The position numbers and the translations under genes were made by a program. The notes under the pieces were generated by a model. The model saw only the letters and a list, made by a program, of their open reading frames with translations, was not told where the DNA came from and did no database searches. Shown here piece after piece: positions 33,185 to 41,902 of a DNA stretch of 49,850 bases. Source of the DNA: an uncultured Phascolarctobacterium sp. (lineage in GTDB: Bacteria; Bacillota; Negativicutes; Acidaminococcales; Acidaminococcaceae); assembly GCA_900551745.1 (NCBI GenBank), contig URXA01000009.1, positions 1-49,850 on the forward strand, written 5' to 3'. How positions within the stretch are numbered: position 1 is the stretch's first letter; each line of letters starts with the position of its first letter.

Positions 33185-34264
33185 TTGCAGAAGAAATTAG
33201 TTTTTGTTTTTGCACTTTTAAGCTGTTTGATGTTTAGTTTAACGGCTTTTGCCTCAGAAATAACAGATGTTCGTTGGGGAGTTGATAAAACTAATGTGCT
33301 GCGTTTTGTGGTGGACTGTGATAAACCGACAGGTTATAAAATAACTTTTGACGGCAATACGATGCTGATAACTATGGATGCAGATTTAAATAGCAAAGTT
33401 GGCCGTGCTCATAAGATAAAGAGCGATATTGCCAATGAAATGCGTTTAGATACGTCAGATGGTAAAACAGTGCTGAAGGTTCCCCTGCAAAAGGCCATTG
33501 GCAGTAAAGATTATAAAGGGTTTACTTTAAAAAAAGATCCTGTTACCAAAAGACCGGACAGAATTGTCATTGATGTTATGGCTAATAAACGCCAGGCATC
33601 TGAACCTGCCAAAACAACACCTGCAGGCGGTAAAACTACTACAGATAAAACACCGACACCGGTCGTTAGTAAAACTGCCTATCGTACCAGCGGTGGTCTG
33701 AAAGACAAAATCATTACGCTGGACGCAGGACATGGAGGCAGTGATCCTGGGGCAGTTGGGGCAAAAGGTACTAAAGAAAAAGATATTACTTTAAAAATAA
33801 CGCAGAAAGTCGAAGAACTGCTGAAGAAAAAAGGCGCTAAAGTTACAATGACACGTGTAAAAGACGTTGATGTTTATGGCGTCAATGCTACGGATGCGCA
33901 GGAGCTTCAGGCTCGTGTCGATGTAGCTGAAAGCAGCGCTGCTGATCTTTTTATCAGTTTGCATATCAATGCTTCGGTCAATAAAAACGTAGGCGGCTTC
34001 TCGTCCTATTATTATCCCAAAACAAGTCATGATGCACGTGTTGCTACGGCCATTCAAAAACGGATGACGAATAGTTTTGGTTTGGATGATTTAGGTATAC
34101 GTCAGGCAAACTTCTACGTCAATAAACGCAGCAGTATGCCATCGGCATTAATCGAAATGGCATTTATAACTAATGCCAAAGAGGAAAAACTGCTGAACAG
34201 CAACTGGTTCCAAAGTAAGCTGGCGAAAGCGATTGCTGATGGTATTGAGGACTATTTTAAATGA
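33185..34264 (+). CDS. N-acetylmuramoyl-L-alanine amidase with AMIN domain
   Basis: 359 aa. Signal peptide, AMIN domain (about 25-130) that targets the cell wall or septum, a Thr/Pro/Lys-rich linker (about 138-170) and an Amidase_3 domain with zinc ligands in LDAGHGGSDPG, KEKD and SLHINAS, and the catalytic Glu in ALIEMAFITN. Cuts the stem peptide from MurNAc in the periplasm. The start is TTG at 33185, following GGGAG. Overlaps nothing; the next gene begins 14 bases later. Confidence 0.93.
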   Translation: MQKKLVFVFALLSCLMFSLTAFASEITDVRWGVDKTNVLRFVVDCDKPTGYKITFDGNTMLITMDADLNSKVGRAHKIKSDIANEMRLDTSDGKTVLKVPLQKAIGSKDYKGFTLKKDPVTKRPDRIVIDVMANKRQASEPAKTTPAGGKTTTDKTPTPVVSKTAYRTSGGLKDKIITLDAGHGGSDPGAVGAKGTKEKDITLKITQKVEELLKKKGAKVTMTRVKDVDVYGVNATDAQELQARVDVAESSAADLFISLHINASVNKNVGGFSSYYYPKTSHDARVATAIQKRMTNSFGLDDLGIRQANFYVNKRSSMPSALIEMAFITNAKEEKLLNSNWFQSKLAKAIADGIEDYFK

Positions 34265-34278
34265 TGTGGGAGGCCAAT

Positions 34279-34827
34279 ATGTTAAAGAAATTTGCAGTAG
34301 TCTGCACTTTGATGCTCTGCTTGTTAGTTGCAGGCTGCAGTGATGATCAAACTGCTACGGTTATCCCGCAGCCTGAAACGAAACAAACGCAGAATGATAA
34401 GAATAAAGAAATTACAGTAACGGTTTATCGTGCACCCGTAAGCGGTGAGGAATATCTGTTGCCGGAAAAGGTAACCCGCAAAGCTGGTGCAATGACTGCT
34501 CCGGAGATTGCTTTGGATATTTTAGTGAACAGCAGCCCGCAGGATAGTGCGAAAATGGTCAGTCTGTTTCCTAAAGGGACAAAAATCAGAACGATGAAAG
34601 TCGAAGATGGGACTGCTTATGTTGATTTTTCCAAGGAAATTACCAATGTACCGCAGGGATCCTATACTGAACTGATGCTGACAACAGCTATTGTCAATAC
34701 TCTGACAGAGTTTCCGGAGATAAAAAAAGTACAGATTTTAGTTGATGGTAAAAAAATTGCGTCCTTGAAAGGACATACGGATATTTTAGATCCTTTGGAA
34801 CGTAATACTACTTTATTGAAAAAATAA
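34279..34827 (+). CDS. GerMN-domain lipoprotein
   Basis: 182 aa. Lipobox LLVAGC with Cys20, then a GerMN domain (about 50-180): DILVNSSPQDSAKMVSLFPKGTKIRTMKVEDGTAYVDFSKEI and VNTLTEFPEIKKVQILVDG. GerMN domains occur in envelope and sporulation proteins next to amidases. Start at the ATG at 34279, five bases after GGGAGG. Co-transcribed with the amidase, suggesting a shared role in peptidoglycan turnover. Confidence 0.9.
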   Translation: MLKKFAVVCTLMLCLLVAGCSDDQTATVIPQPETKQTQNDKNKEITVTVYRAPVSGEEYLLPEKVTRKAGAMTAPEIALDILVNSSPQDSAKMVSLFPKGTKIRTMKVEDGTAYVDFSKEITNVPQGSYTELMLTTAIVNTLTEFPEIKKVQILVDGKKIASLKGHTDILDPLERNTTLLKK

Positions 34828-34832
34828 ACGGG

Positions 34833-34866
34833 AGCAGTATCGGCAAAAGTCGGTACTGCTTTTTTG
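34833..34866 (+). terminator. Terminator of the amidase-lipoprotein operon
   Basis: 10-bp stem with one G-T pair (34833-34842 with 34851-34860), 8-base loop, T-run. It ends just before the tsaE ribosome-binding site, so the tsa genes may depend on read-through or a promoter not seen. Confidence 0.7.
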
Positions 34867-34883
34867 AAATGGGAGTGCTGTTG

Positions 34884-35354
34884 ATGGAGTATTTTTGTGG
34901 TAATATTGAAACGATGGAAGCGTTAGGAAAACTTTTGGGAAGGCTTGCTAAAAACGGGGATGTTTTTTGTCTTTGTGGGGAGTTAGGTGCCGGTAAAACT
35001 TTGTTGTGTCGTGAAATAGCTATGGCACAGGGGGTTGATGCCAGTGAAATAAACAGTCCAACGTTTTCGATCATGAATGTGTATCATGGTAAAATGGAGA
35101 TCAGGCATTTTGATTTATACAGGCTGAATACTGTTGAAGAATTGGAAAATATCGGCTATGGGGAATATGTTGGAGGCGAAGGGCTAACTCTTATCGAATG
35201 GGCGGATAATTTTTTAGAGGAAATGCCTGAAGAAAGTCTTGATATCTACATAAAAATTGTTCCGGAAGGCCGTTTGATACAATTGCTCCCTAATGGTGAA
35301 AGGTATCTGGAATTGTGCGAGGAAGTGGAAAAAAATGCTGACTTTAGCCATTGA
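34884..35354 (+). CDS. tsaE: tRNA t6A synthesis ATPase TsaE
   Basis: 156 aa. Walker A GELGAGKT near residue 35, SPTFSIMNVYHG, HFDLYRLNTVEELENIGY and LTLIEWADNF (family WA motif). Part of the TsaBDE complex that adds threonylcarbamoyl to A37 of ANN-decoding tRNAs. Start at the ATG at 34884, after GGGAG. Its end overlaps the next gene by 20 bases. Confidence 0.95.
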   Translation: MEYFCGNIETMEALGKLLGRLAKNGDVFCLCGELGAGKTLLCREIAMAQGVDASEINSPTFSIMNVYHGKMEIRHFDLYRLNTVEELENIGYGEYVGGEGLTLIEWADNFLEEMPEESLDIYIKIVPEGRLIQLLPNGERYLELCEEVEKNADFSH

Positions 35355-36027
35355 TACGGCAACTAAAGTCTGTGCCGTGGGTTTGTGTCGTGATGGACAA
35401 ATTTTGGCAGAATATAGGATCAATATGGGCATGACTCACTCTGAGGGGCTTATGCCGCAGCTTGAGCAGCTTTTAACACGGACTAAGATCACTAAAAATG
35501 AGATCGATCTTTTAGCAGTCAGTATGGGGCCGGGGTCTTTTACCGGCTTGAGGATTGGCCTGGCATCGGCAGAAGCAATGGCTTATAGCTGGCATAAACC
35601 TATCTGCGGGGTTAATACGCTGAAAGCGCTTGCGTATAATCTGCCGGTAGATGGTTATGTATTATCACCTGTTTTAGACGCACAAAAAGGCAATTTTTAT
35701 CAGGCGATTTATGAATGGCAGCAGGGAAAACTCATAGAGCATCAGGAAATAAAAGTTGTAGATTGCAAGCAGCTTTTGGAAAATATAGCTGTTTTGGGTA
35801 TGCCTGCTTTATTATTGGGAGAATGTCAGAAAATTGACCTTGCAGATTTGCCTTCGTGGTGCCGAAAGGCTCCAACACATTTATGTTGGCCGCAGGCTGC
35901 CTCGGTAGCGCTTTTGGCGGAAGCCGAGTATGATCCTGATAATACCGGTGATATTTTTGGTTTAGAACCTTATTACATTAGAAGATCAGAGGCTGAAGAA
36001 TTATGGGAAAAACGCCAGCAGGAATAA
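35335..36027 (+). CDS. tsaB: tRNA t6A synthesis protein TsaB
   Basis: 230 aa. MLTLAIDTATKVCAVGL, MTHSEGLMPQ and SMGPGSFTGLRIGLASAEAMA are the TsaB/YeaZ signature of an inactive ASKHA-fold partner of TsaD. Start at the ATG at 35335, with GAGGAAG upstream inside tsaE. Confidence 0.95.
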   Translation: MLTLAIDTATKVCAVGLCRDGQILAEYRINMGMTHSEGLMPQLEQLLTRTKITKNEIDLLAVSMGPGSFTGLRIGLASAEAMAYSWHKPICGVNTLKALAYNLPVDGYVLSPVLDAQKGNFYQAIYEWQQGKLIEHQEIKVVDCKQLLENIAVLGMPALLLGECQKIDLADLPSWCRKAPTHLCWPQAASVALLAEAEYDPDNTGDIFGLEPYYIRRSEAEELWEKRQQE

Positions 36028-36476
36028 TAATAAGGACTTTGACAGCGGCAGATTTAACTGCTGTCAGCGGCATAGACGAAAAGTCTTTTTTTGATGTCTG
36101 GAGTCCAAGTATGTGGCTGGATGAGTTGAATAACAGCCTAACAACATATCTTGTTTTAGAAGATGCTGGGCGTATTCTTGGTTATGCCGGTTTTTGGCTG
36201 GTGGCCGGGGAAGCGCAGATAACCAGAGTCGCGGTTGCTGCTGGAGAACGTGAACACGGCTTGGGAACACGTTTGACAGCAGCCCTGATCAATAAGGCAT
36301 GGGAACTTGGCGCTGTGGCGGTGACTTTGGAAGTGCGTGAGAGCAATATTGCAGCGCAAAAGGTTTATTTGACCTGCGGTTTTGCCAGTGAGGGGATAAG
36401 ACCAAATTATTATGAAGATAATCATGAAAACGCAATAATCATGTGGTTATATAAGGAGGGTAAGCCTGATGTCTAA
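36003..36476 (+). CDS. rimI: Ribosomal-protein-alanine N-acetyltransferase RimI
   Basis: 157 aa GNAT protein. ITRVAVAAGEREHGLGTRLTAALINKAWELGAVAVTLEVRESNIAAQKVYLTCGFASEGIRPNYY is the RimI core (acetyl-CoA loop and the NYYEDN segment). It acetylates N-terminal alanine of S18 and other proteins. Starts at an ATG 25 bases inside tsaB. Found between tsaB and tsaD in many Firmicutes. Confidence 0.93.
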   Translation: MGKTPAGIIIRTLTAADLTAVSGIDEKSFFDVWSPSMWLDELNNSLTTYLVLEDAGRILGYAGFWLVAGEAQITRVAVAAGEREHGLGTRLTAALINKAWELGAVAVTLEVRESNIAAQKVYLTCGFASEGIRPNYYEDNHENAIIMWLYKEGKPDV

Positions 36477-37482
36477 AGACGTGTATATTTTGGGCATTGA
36501 AAGCAGTTGTGATGAAACTGCGGCTGCCGTAGTTAAAAATGGACGTGAAGTGCTTTCAAATATTATTTCCTCACAGATTGTTATCCATCGAAAATTTGGC
36601 GGTGTTGTACCAGAGATAGCTTCGCGTAAACATATTGAAAATATTTTGCCGGTTATTGACGAAGCATTGCGTCAGGCTAATGTGAAGCTGGAAGAAATAG
36701 ATGCTGTTGCAGTAACTTATGGACCGGGGCTTGTAGGAGCGCTTTTAGTTGGCGTATCGGCTGCCAAAGCGCTGGCTTGGGCTAATGACAAACCGCTGAT
36801 TGGTGTCAATCATTTGGAGGGACATGTTTTTGCCAATTTTTTGAATGATAAAGATCTGGAACCTCCTTTTATGGCTTTAGTAGTAAGCGGCGGGCACACG
36901 GCGCTGTTAAAGGTAACTGATTATAACAGCTTTGAATTACTGGGACAAACTCGTGACGATGCTGCCGGCGAAGCTTTTGATAAAATTGCCCGTGTGATGG
37001 GTCTGCAATATCCAGGAGGTCCGGAAATAGAAAAATTGGCGGCAGTGGGGGATCCGCAGGCAATCGATTTTCCGCGGGCGCTTTTGAAGGAAGATTATCA
37101 GTTTAGTTTCAGCGGCTTAAAGTCAGCTGTAATCAATTATCTGCATAACGAACAGCAGGCAGGCCGTGAAGTAAATAAAGCCGATGTGGCCGCTTCATTT
37201 CAGGAAGCGATTGTAGATGTGCTGGTGCAGAAAAGTGTGCATGCACTGCAGGATACAGGTTTGAAAAAAATAGTTCTGGCCGGTGGTGTTTCGGCTAATA
37301 AACATTTACAAACAGCGCTAGCTGAGGCTGTAGGCGGGATTGGTGCAAGTTTGGTACATCCAACTCCAATTTTATGCACTGATAATGCTGTAATGATAGC
37401 TTGCCGTGGTTATTTTATGTATCAGAATGGTGAGTATAGTCCTCTGGATTTGAACGCTGTTCCATCGTTGAAATTAGGTTAA
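36469..37482 (+). CDS. tsaD: tRNA N6-adenosine threonylcarbamoyltransferase TsaD
   Basis: 337 aa. GIESSCDETAAAVV, HRKFGGVVPEIASRKH, the metal-binding HLEGH, and AGGVSANKHL near the end. Catalytic subunit of t6A synthesis. Starts eight bases inside rimI with TAAGGAGG upstream. Last gene of the tightly overlapping tsaE-tsaB-rimI-tsaD operon. No terminator follows; DnaA-box-like repeats begin 26 bases after the stop. Confidence 0.97.
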   Translation: MSKDVYILGIESSCDETAAAVVKNGREVLSNIISSQIVIHRKFGGVVPEIASRKHIENILPVIDEALRQANVKLEEIDAVAVTYGPGLVGALLVGVSAAKALAWANDKPLIGVNHLEGHVFANFLNDKDLEPPFMALVVSGGHTALLKVTDYNSFELLGQTRDDAAGEAFDKIARVMGLQYPGGPEIEKLAAVGDPQAIDFPRALLKEDYQFSFSGLKSAVINYLHNEQQAGREVNKADVAASFQEAIVDVLVQKSVHALQDTGLKKIVLAGGVSANKHLQTALAEAVGGIGASLVHPTPILCTDNAVMIACRGYFMYQNGEYSPLDLNAVPSLKLG

Positions 37483-37508
37483 ACGGTGTCCACTGAAGTA
37501 AAAAAACT

Positions 37509-37611
37509 TGTGGATTTTGTGGATAAAATGCTGAAATATAGCTAAAAAACCGTTCTTGTTGTGCATAAGTCTGTGGATAATGTGGAAAAACATGTGGATT
37601 GATGGGGATAA
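37509..37611. repeat. Cluster of seven DnaA-box-like sites
   Basis: All in the same orientation. Matches to TGTGNATAA (complement of TTATNCACA): perfect at 37518-37526, 37560-37568 and 37572-37580; one mismatch at 37581-37589 and 37603-37611; two at 37509-37517 and 37593-37601. Spacings are 9, 42, 12, 9, 12 and 10 bases, near one helical turn. It lies between tsaD and the kinase start at 37643. No dnaA gene and no change of gene direction here, so an origin is less likely than a regulatory or DnaA-titration site. Confidence 0.6.
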
Positions 37612-37642
37612 ACAAGGTAATAAGAAACAGGGGATGAATGAT

Positions 37643-39025
37643 ATGGCCAAGAATTTGACTGTAGAACAAAAAAATATTTTATCCTCTATGAAAGTCGGCG
37701 CAGCTTTTGCTGCCGATGTTGCTCATGCATGCATAACGATGTATGTTTGGGACGATAACCCAAAATTTCTGTATATTTATCATCAGGAACTGCCAAGAAC
37801 GCAATTTTTGGGTGAACTGCCTGATAAAACAGGTCGCGAACTGCGCGGTAATGAGGAGCCTTTAGTGCAGCGGGCACTGCAGCGAGGGGTGCCTTTGTCA
37901 GGAAAACGTGAGCTGTCACTGGGGCTTTTTGTCGATTTGCGTGTTTATCCTATTCAAGATAGTAAAGGAAAATGTTTTGCCGTAGTTGCTTTTGATACCA
38001 ATGAACCGGAAGAGCTTTTCATTATGACGGCATTGGAGTTTTTAAAAAATACCGGTCGACAGATTTTAAGCAGTAATTATTATGGCAGATTGCTGCCTGG
38101 CGACGGGCTGATGATCGTTGATAAGGACAAGGTCATTATAGCCGCAAACAGGACGGCCAGACATCTTTTTAAAGTGCAGGGCATATCTAATTTGGTAGGA
38201 CGAAGGACAAACAGTCTGCAGATCAACTGGCCTTTGGTTGGCATGGTACTGCAGACAGGTGTTGCTGAAGGTAAAGAAATAGACATGCAGGGTCTGCTGC
38301 TTGCAATGAGAGTGATTCCTGTTACTAACCGTCCGGATACAGCGGCTGCTATTGTTGTTTTACAGGATATAACAGAGTTAAAAAAGAAAGATACAGAGCT
38401 GCTTATCAAATCTGTAGTTATTCGGGAAATACATCATCGCGTTAAAAACAATTTGCAGACTATTGCCAGCCTGCTGAGGCTGCAGGCACGCAGGGCGCAT
38501 ACAGACGAAACGAAACTGGTATTGCGTGACTGTATTAACAGGGTTACCAGTATCGCTGTTGTACATGAATTTCTTTCACAGCAGGATAGCGGTAAAATTG
38601 ATGTAGCTGTGGCAGCGCAGGGGATTTATGAAGCCATTATTACCAGTATGGCAGACCCCAATCTTAAATTGCAGACAAGTTTTAAGGCAGATAATGTTTT
38701 GCTGCCTTCCGATAAAGCAACAAGCATTGCTTTGGTTCTGAACGAGCTTCTGCAAAATTCACTGGATCATGCTTTTGCAGGCCGCAGCAGCGGCCGGATT
38801 GATGTTGAGTTTTATAAAATCCCCGGAAGTTATTGCTTAAAAATCTGTGATGATGGTAATGGATTGCCGCCGTGTTTTGTTTTAGATGAGCAAACCAGTT
38901 TAGGCCTGAAAATAATAAAAACTATAGTGGAAGCAGATCTTCGCGGTACTTTTACAATAGAAGCCTTGAAACAGGGTACTTGTGCTGTGGTTACTATACC
39001 GTCAGAGTTGGAGGGGGCAGAATGA
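37643..39025 (+). CDS. Soluble sensor histidine kinase, HisKA_2 type (PdtaS-like)
   Basis: 460 aa, no membrane segment. N-terminal GAF-like region (about 1-140), PAS-like region (about 150-250; GDGLMIVDKDKVIIAANRTA), HisKA_2 dimerisation helix with His264/265 in REIHHRVKNNLQTIASLLRLQARR, and a HATPase with NELLQNSLDHAF and DDGNGLP. This layout is that of PdtaS/EutW kinases, which pair with ANTAR regulators. Start at the ATG at 37643, nine bases after AGGGG; an ATG at 37634 is possible. It overlaps the regulator gene by four bases (ATGA). Confidence 0.92.
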   Translation: MAKNLTVEQKNILSSMKVGAAFAADVAHACITMYVWDDNPKFLYIYHQELPRTQFLGELPDKTGRELRGNEEPLVQRALQRGVPLSGKRELSLGLFVDLRVYPIQDSKGKCFAVVAFDTNEPEELFIMTALEFLKNTGRQILSSNYYGRLLPGDGLMIVDKDKVIIAANRTARHLFKVQGISNLVGRRTNSLQINWPLVGMVLQTGVAEGKEIDMQGLLLAMRVIPVTNRPDTAAAIVVLQDITELKKKDTELLIKSVVIREIHHRVKNNLQTIASLLRLQARRAHTDETKLVLRDCINRVTSIAVVHEFLSQQDSGKIDVAVAAQGIYEAIITSMADPNLKLQTSFKADNVLLPSDKATSIALVLNELLQNSLDHAFAGRSSGRIDVEFYKIPGSYCLKICDDGNGLPPCFVLDEQTSLGLKIIKTIVEADLRGTFTIEALKQGTCAVVTIPSELEGAE

Positions 39026-39606
39026 AAAATACTTTAAAAGTTGTTTTAGCTGATGATGAAGCTCTTATTCGTCTTGATATCAGAGAAATGCTGACAGAAG
39101 CAGGACATGAAGTTGCAGGTGAAGCCAATAACGGTGAAGATGCAGTTGCCATGACGAGAGCTCTGCAGCCTGACCTTGTGATTATGGATGTGAAAATGCC
39201 GCAAATGGACGGACTTACAGCTTCTAAAATCATTACCGACGAGCATTTGGCTCCGGTACTTTTGCTGACAGCCTACAGTCAACAGGAGATTGTATCGCAG
39301 GCGAAAAGTTCGGGTGTATTGGGGTATTTAGTGAAGCCGGTTCGTGAAGAACAGTTGTTTCCGGCAATGGAGATAGCAATTTCTCGTTTTGAAGAAATCA
39401 AAGCCCTGGGGGCTGAGCTGGGATTATTAAAAGAAAGTTTGGAAACAAGAAAACTGCTTGACCGGGCTAAAGGAATTTTAATGTCAGCACATGGATTTAC
39501 GGAGCAGGAAGCATATCGAAAAATGCAGCAGTATAGTATGAACAGGCGCATTTCCATTAAGGAATTGGCTGAAGCTGTAATCGCGTCGGCATTAAAAAAT
39601 AAATAA
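39022..39606 (+). CDS. Response regulator with ANTAR RNA-binding domain (PdtaR-like)
   Basis: 194 aa. Receiver domain with DDE at the N-terminus, phosphorylation site Asp56 in LVIMDVKMPQMDG and the late Lys in YLVKPV; after a helical linker, an ANTAR domain (about 130-190) with RKLLDRAKGILMSAHGFTEQEAYRKMQQYSMNRRISIKELAEAV. ANTAR domains bind paired hairpins in nascent RNA and prevent transcription termination. GAGGGGG precedes the ATG. Cognate kinase is the gene just upstream. Confidence 0.95.
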   Translation: MKNTLKVVLADDEALIRLDIREMLTEAGHEVAGEANNGEDAVAMTRALQPDLVIMDVKMPQMDGLTASKIITDEHLAPVLLLTAYSQQEIVSQAKSSGVLGYLVKPVREEQLFPAMEIAISRFEEIKALGAELGLLKESLETRKLLDRAKGILMSAHGFTEQEAYRKMQQYSMNRRISIKELAEAVIASALKNK

Positions 39607-39611
39607 ACACA

Positions 39612-39655
39612 AAAAATTCACGCAGGCGGAATTGAGCGGCCGCGTGAATTTTTCA
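39612..39655 (+). terminator. Terminator of the two-component operon
   Basis: 12-bp stem (39612-39623 with 39642-39653) with a GC-rich 18-base loop; T-rich after the stem. Confidence 0.75.
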
Positions 39656-39687
39656 CTTTTTTGTCAAAAAAATTTACAGGAATTGTC

Positions 39688-39715
39688 TTGCATTTTTTGG
39701 GGAAACGGATATAAT
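39688..39715 (+). promoter_or_regulatory. groESL promoter
   Basis: TTGCAT (39688-39693), 16-base spacer, TATAAT (39710-39715), directly upstream of the CIRCE operator. Confidence 0.7.
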
Positions 39716-39726
39716 AATAAATGTAA

Positions 39727-39753
39727 TTAGCACTCGACAATAATGAGTGCTAA
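39727..39753. promoter_or_regulatory. CIRCE operator (HrcA-binding site)
   Basis: Perfect consensus TTAGCACTC, 9-base spacer, GAGTGCTAA. HrcA represses groESL here until heat stress; it lies just after the -10 box. The hrcA gene is not in this window. Confidence 0.97.
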
Positions 39754-39803
39754 CAAAAGAAAAATAAAAAATTTATATAGGTATCTGAAAGGGGACTTGA
39801 AAA

Positions 39804-40088
39804 ATGTTGAAACCATTAGCAGATCACATTATCGTCGAACTCACAGTGAAAGAGGAAAAGACTTCCAGCGGTATTTATTTACCGGATACGGCTTCTAAAG
39901 AAAAACCGCAGACTGGTAAGGTTGTTGCCGTAGGTATTGGTAAAATGCTGGATAACGGTACACGTGTCGCTCCTGAAGTTAAGGCTGGAGAAGAAGTTGT
40001 ATTCGCAAAATATTCCGGAACTGAGTTCAAATATGACGGTAAAGATTATTTGATCCTCAGCGAACGCGATGTACTTGCTGTGCTGTAA
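39804..40088 (+). CDS. groES: Co-chaperonin GroES
   Basis: 94 aa. LKPLADHIIVEL start, mobile-loop region KTSSGIYLPDTASKEKPQ, and GEEVVFAKYSGTEFKYDGKDYLIL. Forms the lid of GroEL. GAAAGGGG precedes the ATG. Under HrcA/CIRCE control; 43 bases before groEL. Confidence 0.98.
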   Translation: MLKPLADHIIVELTVKEEKTSSGIYLPDTASKEKPQTGKVVAVGIGKMLDNGTRVAPEVKAGEEVVFAKYSGTEFKYDGKDYLILSERDVLAVL

Positions 40089-40131
40089 TCAATTTTTCAC
40101 TAGAAAGCGAATATAAAGGAGTGTATTTGAA

Positions 40132-41763
40132 ATGGCAAAAGAAATAAAATTTAACGAAGAAGCTCGCCGCAGTTTAGAACGCGGTGTCAATGCATTAGCA
40201 GATGCAGTAAAGGTAACCCTTGGTCCTAAAGGACGTAACGTAGTGCTCGAAAAGAAATTTGGCGCACCAACTATTACTAACGATGGCGTAACTATTGCCC
40301 GTGATATCGAACTTGAAGATCCGTTTGAAAATATGGGGGCACAGCTTGTAAAAGAAGTTGCTACCAAAACTAACGATGTTGCCGGTGACGGTACTACTAC
40401 TGCTACTGTTTTGGCACAGGCTATGGTTCGTGAAGGCATGCGTAATGTTGCTGCCGGCGCTAATCCAATGGTTCTGAAAAAAGGTATTCAAAAAGCTGTT
40501 GACGTTTTGGTAGAAGAACTTCAGGCTGTTTCTAAAAAAGTAGAAACTAAAGAAGCTAAAGCTCAGGTTGCATCTATTTCCGCAGCTGATGAAGAAATCG
40601 GCGGTCTGATTGCTGACGCTATGGAAAAGGTCGGCGACGACGGCGTTATTACTGTTGAAGAATCCAAAACTATGGAAACCTGTCTGGAAACTGTTGAAGG
40701 TATGCAGTTTGACCGCGGTTATATTTCTCCTTATATGGCAACAGATCCTGATAAAATGGAAGCTGTTCTTAACAACCCGCTCGTACTTATCACAGACCGT
40801 AAAATTACTATGATTCAGGATATTATGCCTGTACTCGAAAAAGTTGTTCAAGGCGGCCGGGAATTACTTATTATCGCTGAAGATATTGAAGGCGAAGCTT
40901 TAGCAACTTTGGTTGTCAATAAACTCCGCGGTACCTTCAAAGCTGTAGCTGTTAAAGCTCCTGGTTTCGGTGATCGCCGTAAAGCTATGCTGCAGGACAT
41001 TGCTATCCTTACAGGAGCAACTGTTATCAGTGAAGAAGTCGGACGTAAGCTTGACAGCGCCAGCATGGAAGATTTGGGCAGTGCCAGCCAGGTTCGCGTA
41101 ACCAAAGAGTTGACTACTATTGTTGATGGCGGCGGCAACAAAGAGGAAATCGCAGCACGCGTTGCTCAAATTCGCGCTCAGATTCCTGAAACTACTTCTG
41201 AATTTGACAAAGAAAAATTACAGGAGCGTTTGGCTAAACTTGCAGGCGGTGTAGCGGTTATTAAAGTTGGTGCTGCTACCGAAGTTGAGCTTAAAGATAA
41301 AAAACTGCGTATTGAAGATGCTTTGAACGCTACTCGCGCGGCAGTTGCGGAAGGTATCGTTGCAGGCGGCGGTACTGCTTTGCTGCAGGTGCAAACCGCT
41401 TTAAGCAAAGTCAAAGTAACAGGTGACGAAAAAACCGGTGTAGAAATCGTTAAACGTGCTATTGAAGAACCTGTCCGTCAAATAGCTTATAATGCCGGAC
41501 TGGAAGGTGCGGTTATCGTTGATACGATTAAACGTTCCCGCAGAGGTTTTGGTTTTAACGCTTTGACCGAGGAATACGTTGATATGATCGAAGCTGGTAT
41601 CGTTGATCCTACTAAGGTTACCCGCAGTGCTCTGCAAAATGCAGCCAGCATCGCAGCTATGGTTTTGACTACTGAATCTGTTGTAGCTGAGAAACCTGCT
41701 AAAGAAGGTGCGGCTCCTATGGGCGGTATGCCTATGGGCGGCGGCATGCCGGGTATGATGTAA
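40132..41763 (+). CDS. groEL: Chaperonin GroEL
   Basis: 543 aa, normal length. KFNEEARRSLERGVNALADAVKVTLGPKGRNVVLEKKFGAPTITNDGVTIAR at the start, GDGTTTATVLAQ for ATP binding, and the usual GGM-repeat tail ending GGMPGMM. Strong codon bias toward GTT, GCT, GAA. Ends in a GC-rich terminator. Confidence 0.98.
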   Translation: MAKEIKFNEEARRSLERGVNALADAVKVTLGPKGRNVVLEKKFGAPTITNDGVTIARDIELEDPFENMGAQLVKEVATKTNDVAGDGTTTATVLAQAMVREGMRNVAAGANPMVLKKGIQKAVDVLVEELQAVSKKVETKEAKAQVASISAADEEIGGLIADAMEKVGDDGVITVEESKTMETCLETVEGMQFDRGYISPYMATDPDKMEAVLNNPLVLITDRKITMIQDIMPVLEKVVQGGRELLIIAEDIEGEALATLVVNKLRGTFKAVAVKAPGFGDRRKAMLQDIAILTGATVISEEVGRKLDSASMEDLGSASQVRVTKELTTIVDGGGNKEEIAARVAQIRAQIPETTSEFDKEKLQERLAKLAGGVAVIKVGAATEVELKDKKLRIEDALNATRAAVAEGIVAGGGTALLQVQTALSKVKVTGDEKTGVEIVKRAIEEPVRQIAYNAGLEGAVIVDTIKRSRRGFGFNALTEEYVDMIEAGIVDPTKVTRSALQNAASIAAMVLTTESVVAEKPAKEGAAPMGGMPMGGGMPGMM

Positions 41764-41790
41764 TAAAGTTGCATCTTTCACTAAAAGTTC

Positions 41791-41820
41791 AAGGCCCCGT
41801 ACTTTGGTACGGGGCCTTTC
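41791..41820 (+). terminator. Terminator of groESL
   Basis: 12-bp GC-rich stem (41791-41802 with 41807-41818), 4-base loop, short T-run. Confidence 0.8.
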
Positions 41821-41902
41821 GCATTGCAATTTCAGCGTGATTATTGTATGATATTATATTATACATTATTAGTTAAATTATTTTGAGGAGGCTTACAGCA
41901 AC

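Noticed and set aside
37509..37611. Reading the DnaA-box cluster as oriC
   Set aside because: Gene direction does not change here, and no dnaA, dnaN, rpmH or gyr genes are near. Kept as a DnaA-binding cluster only.
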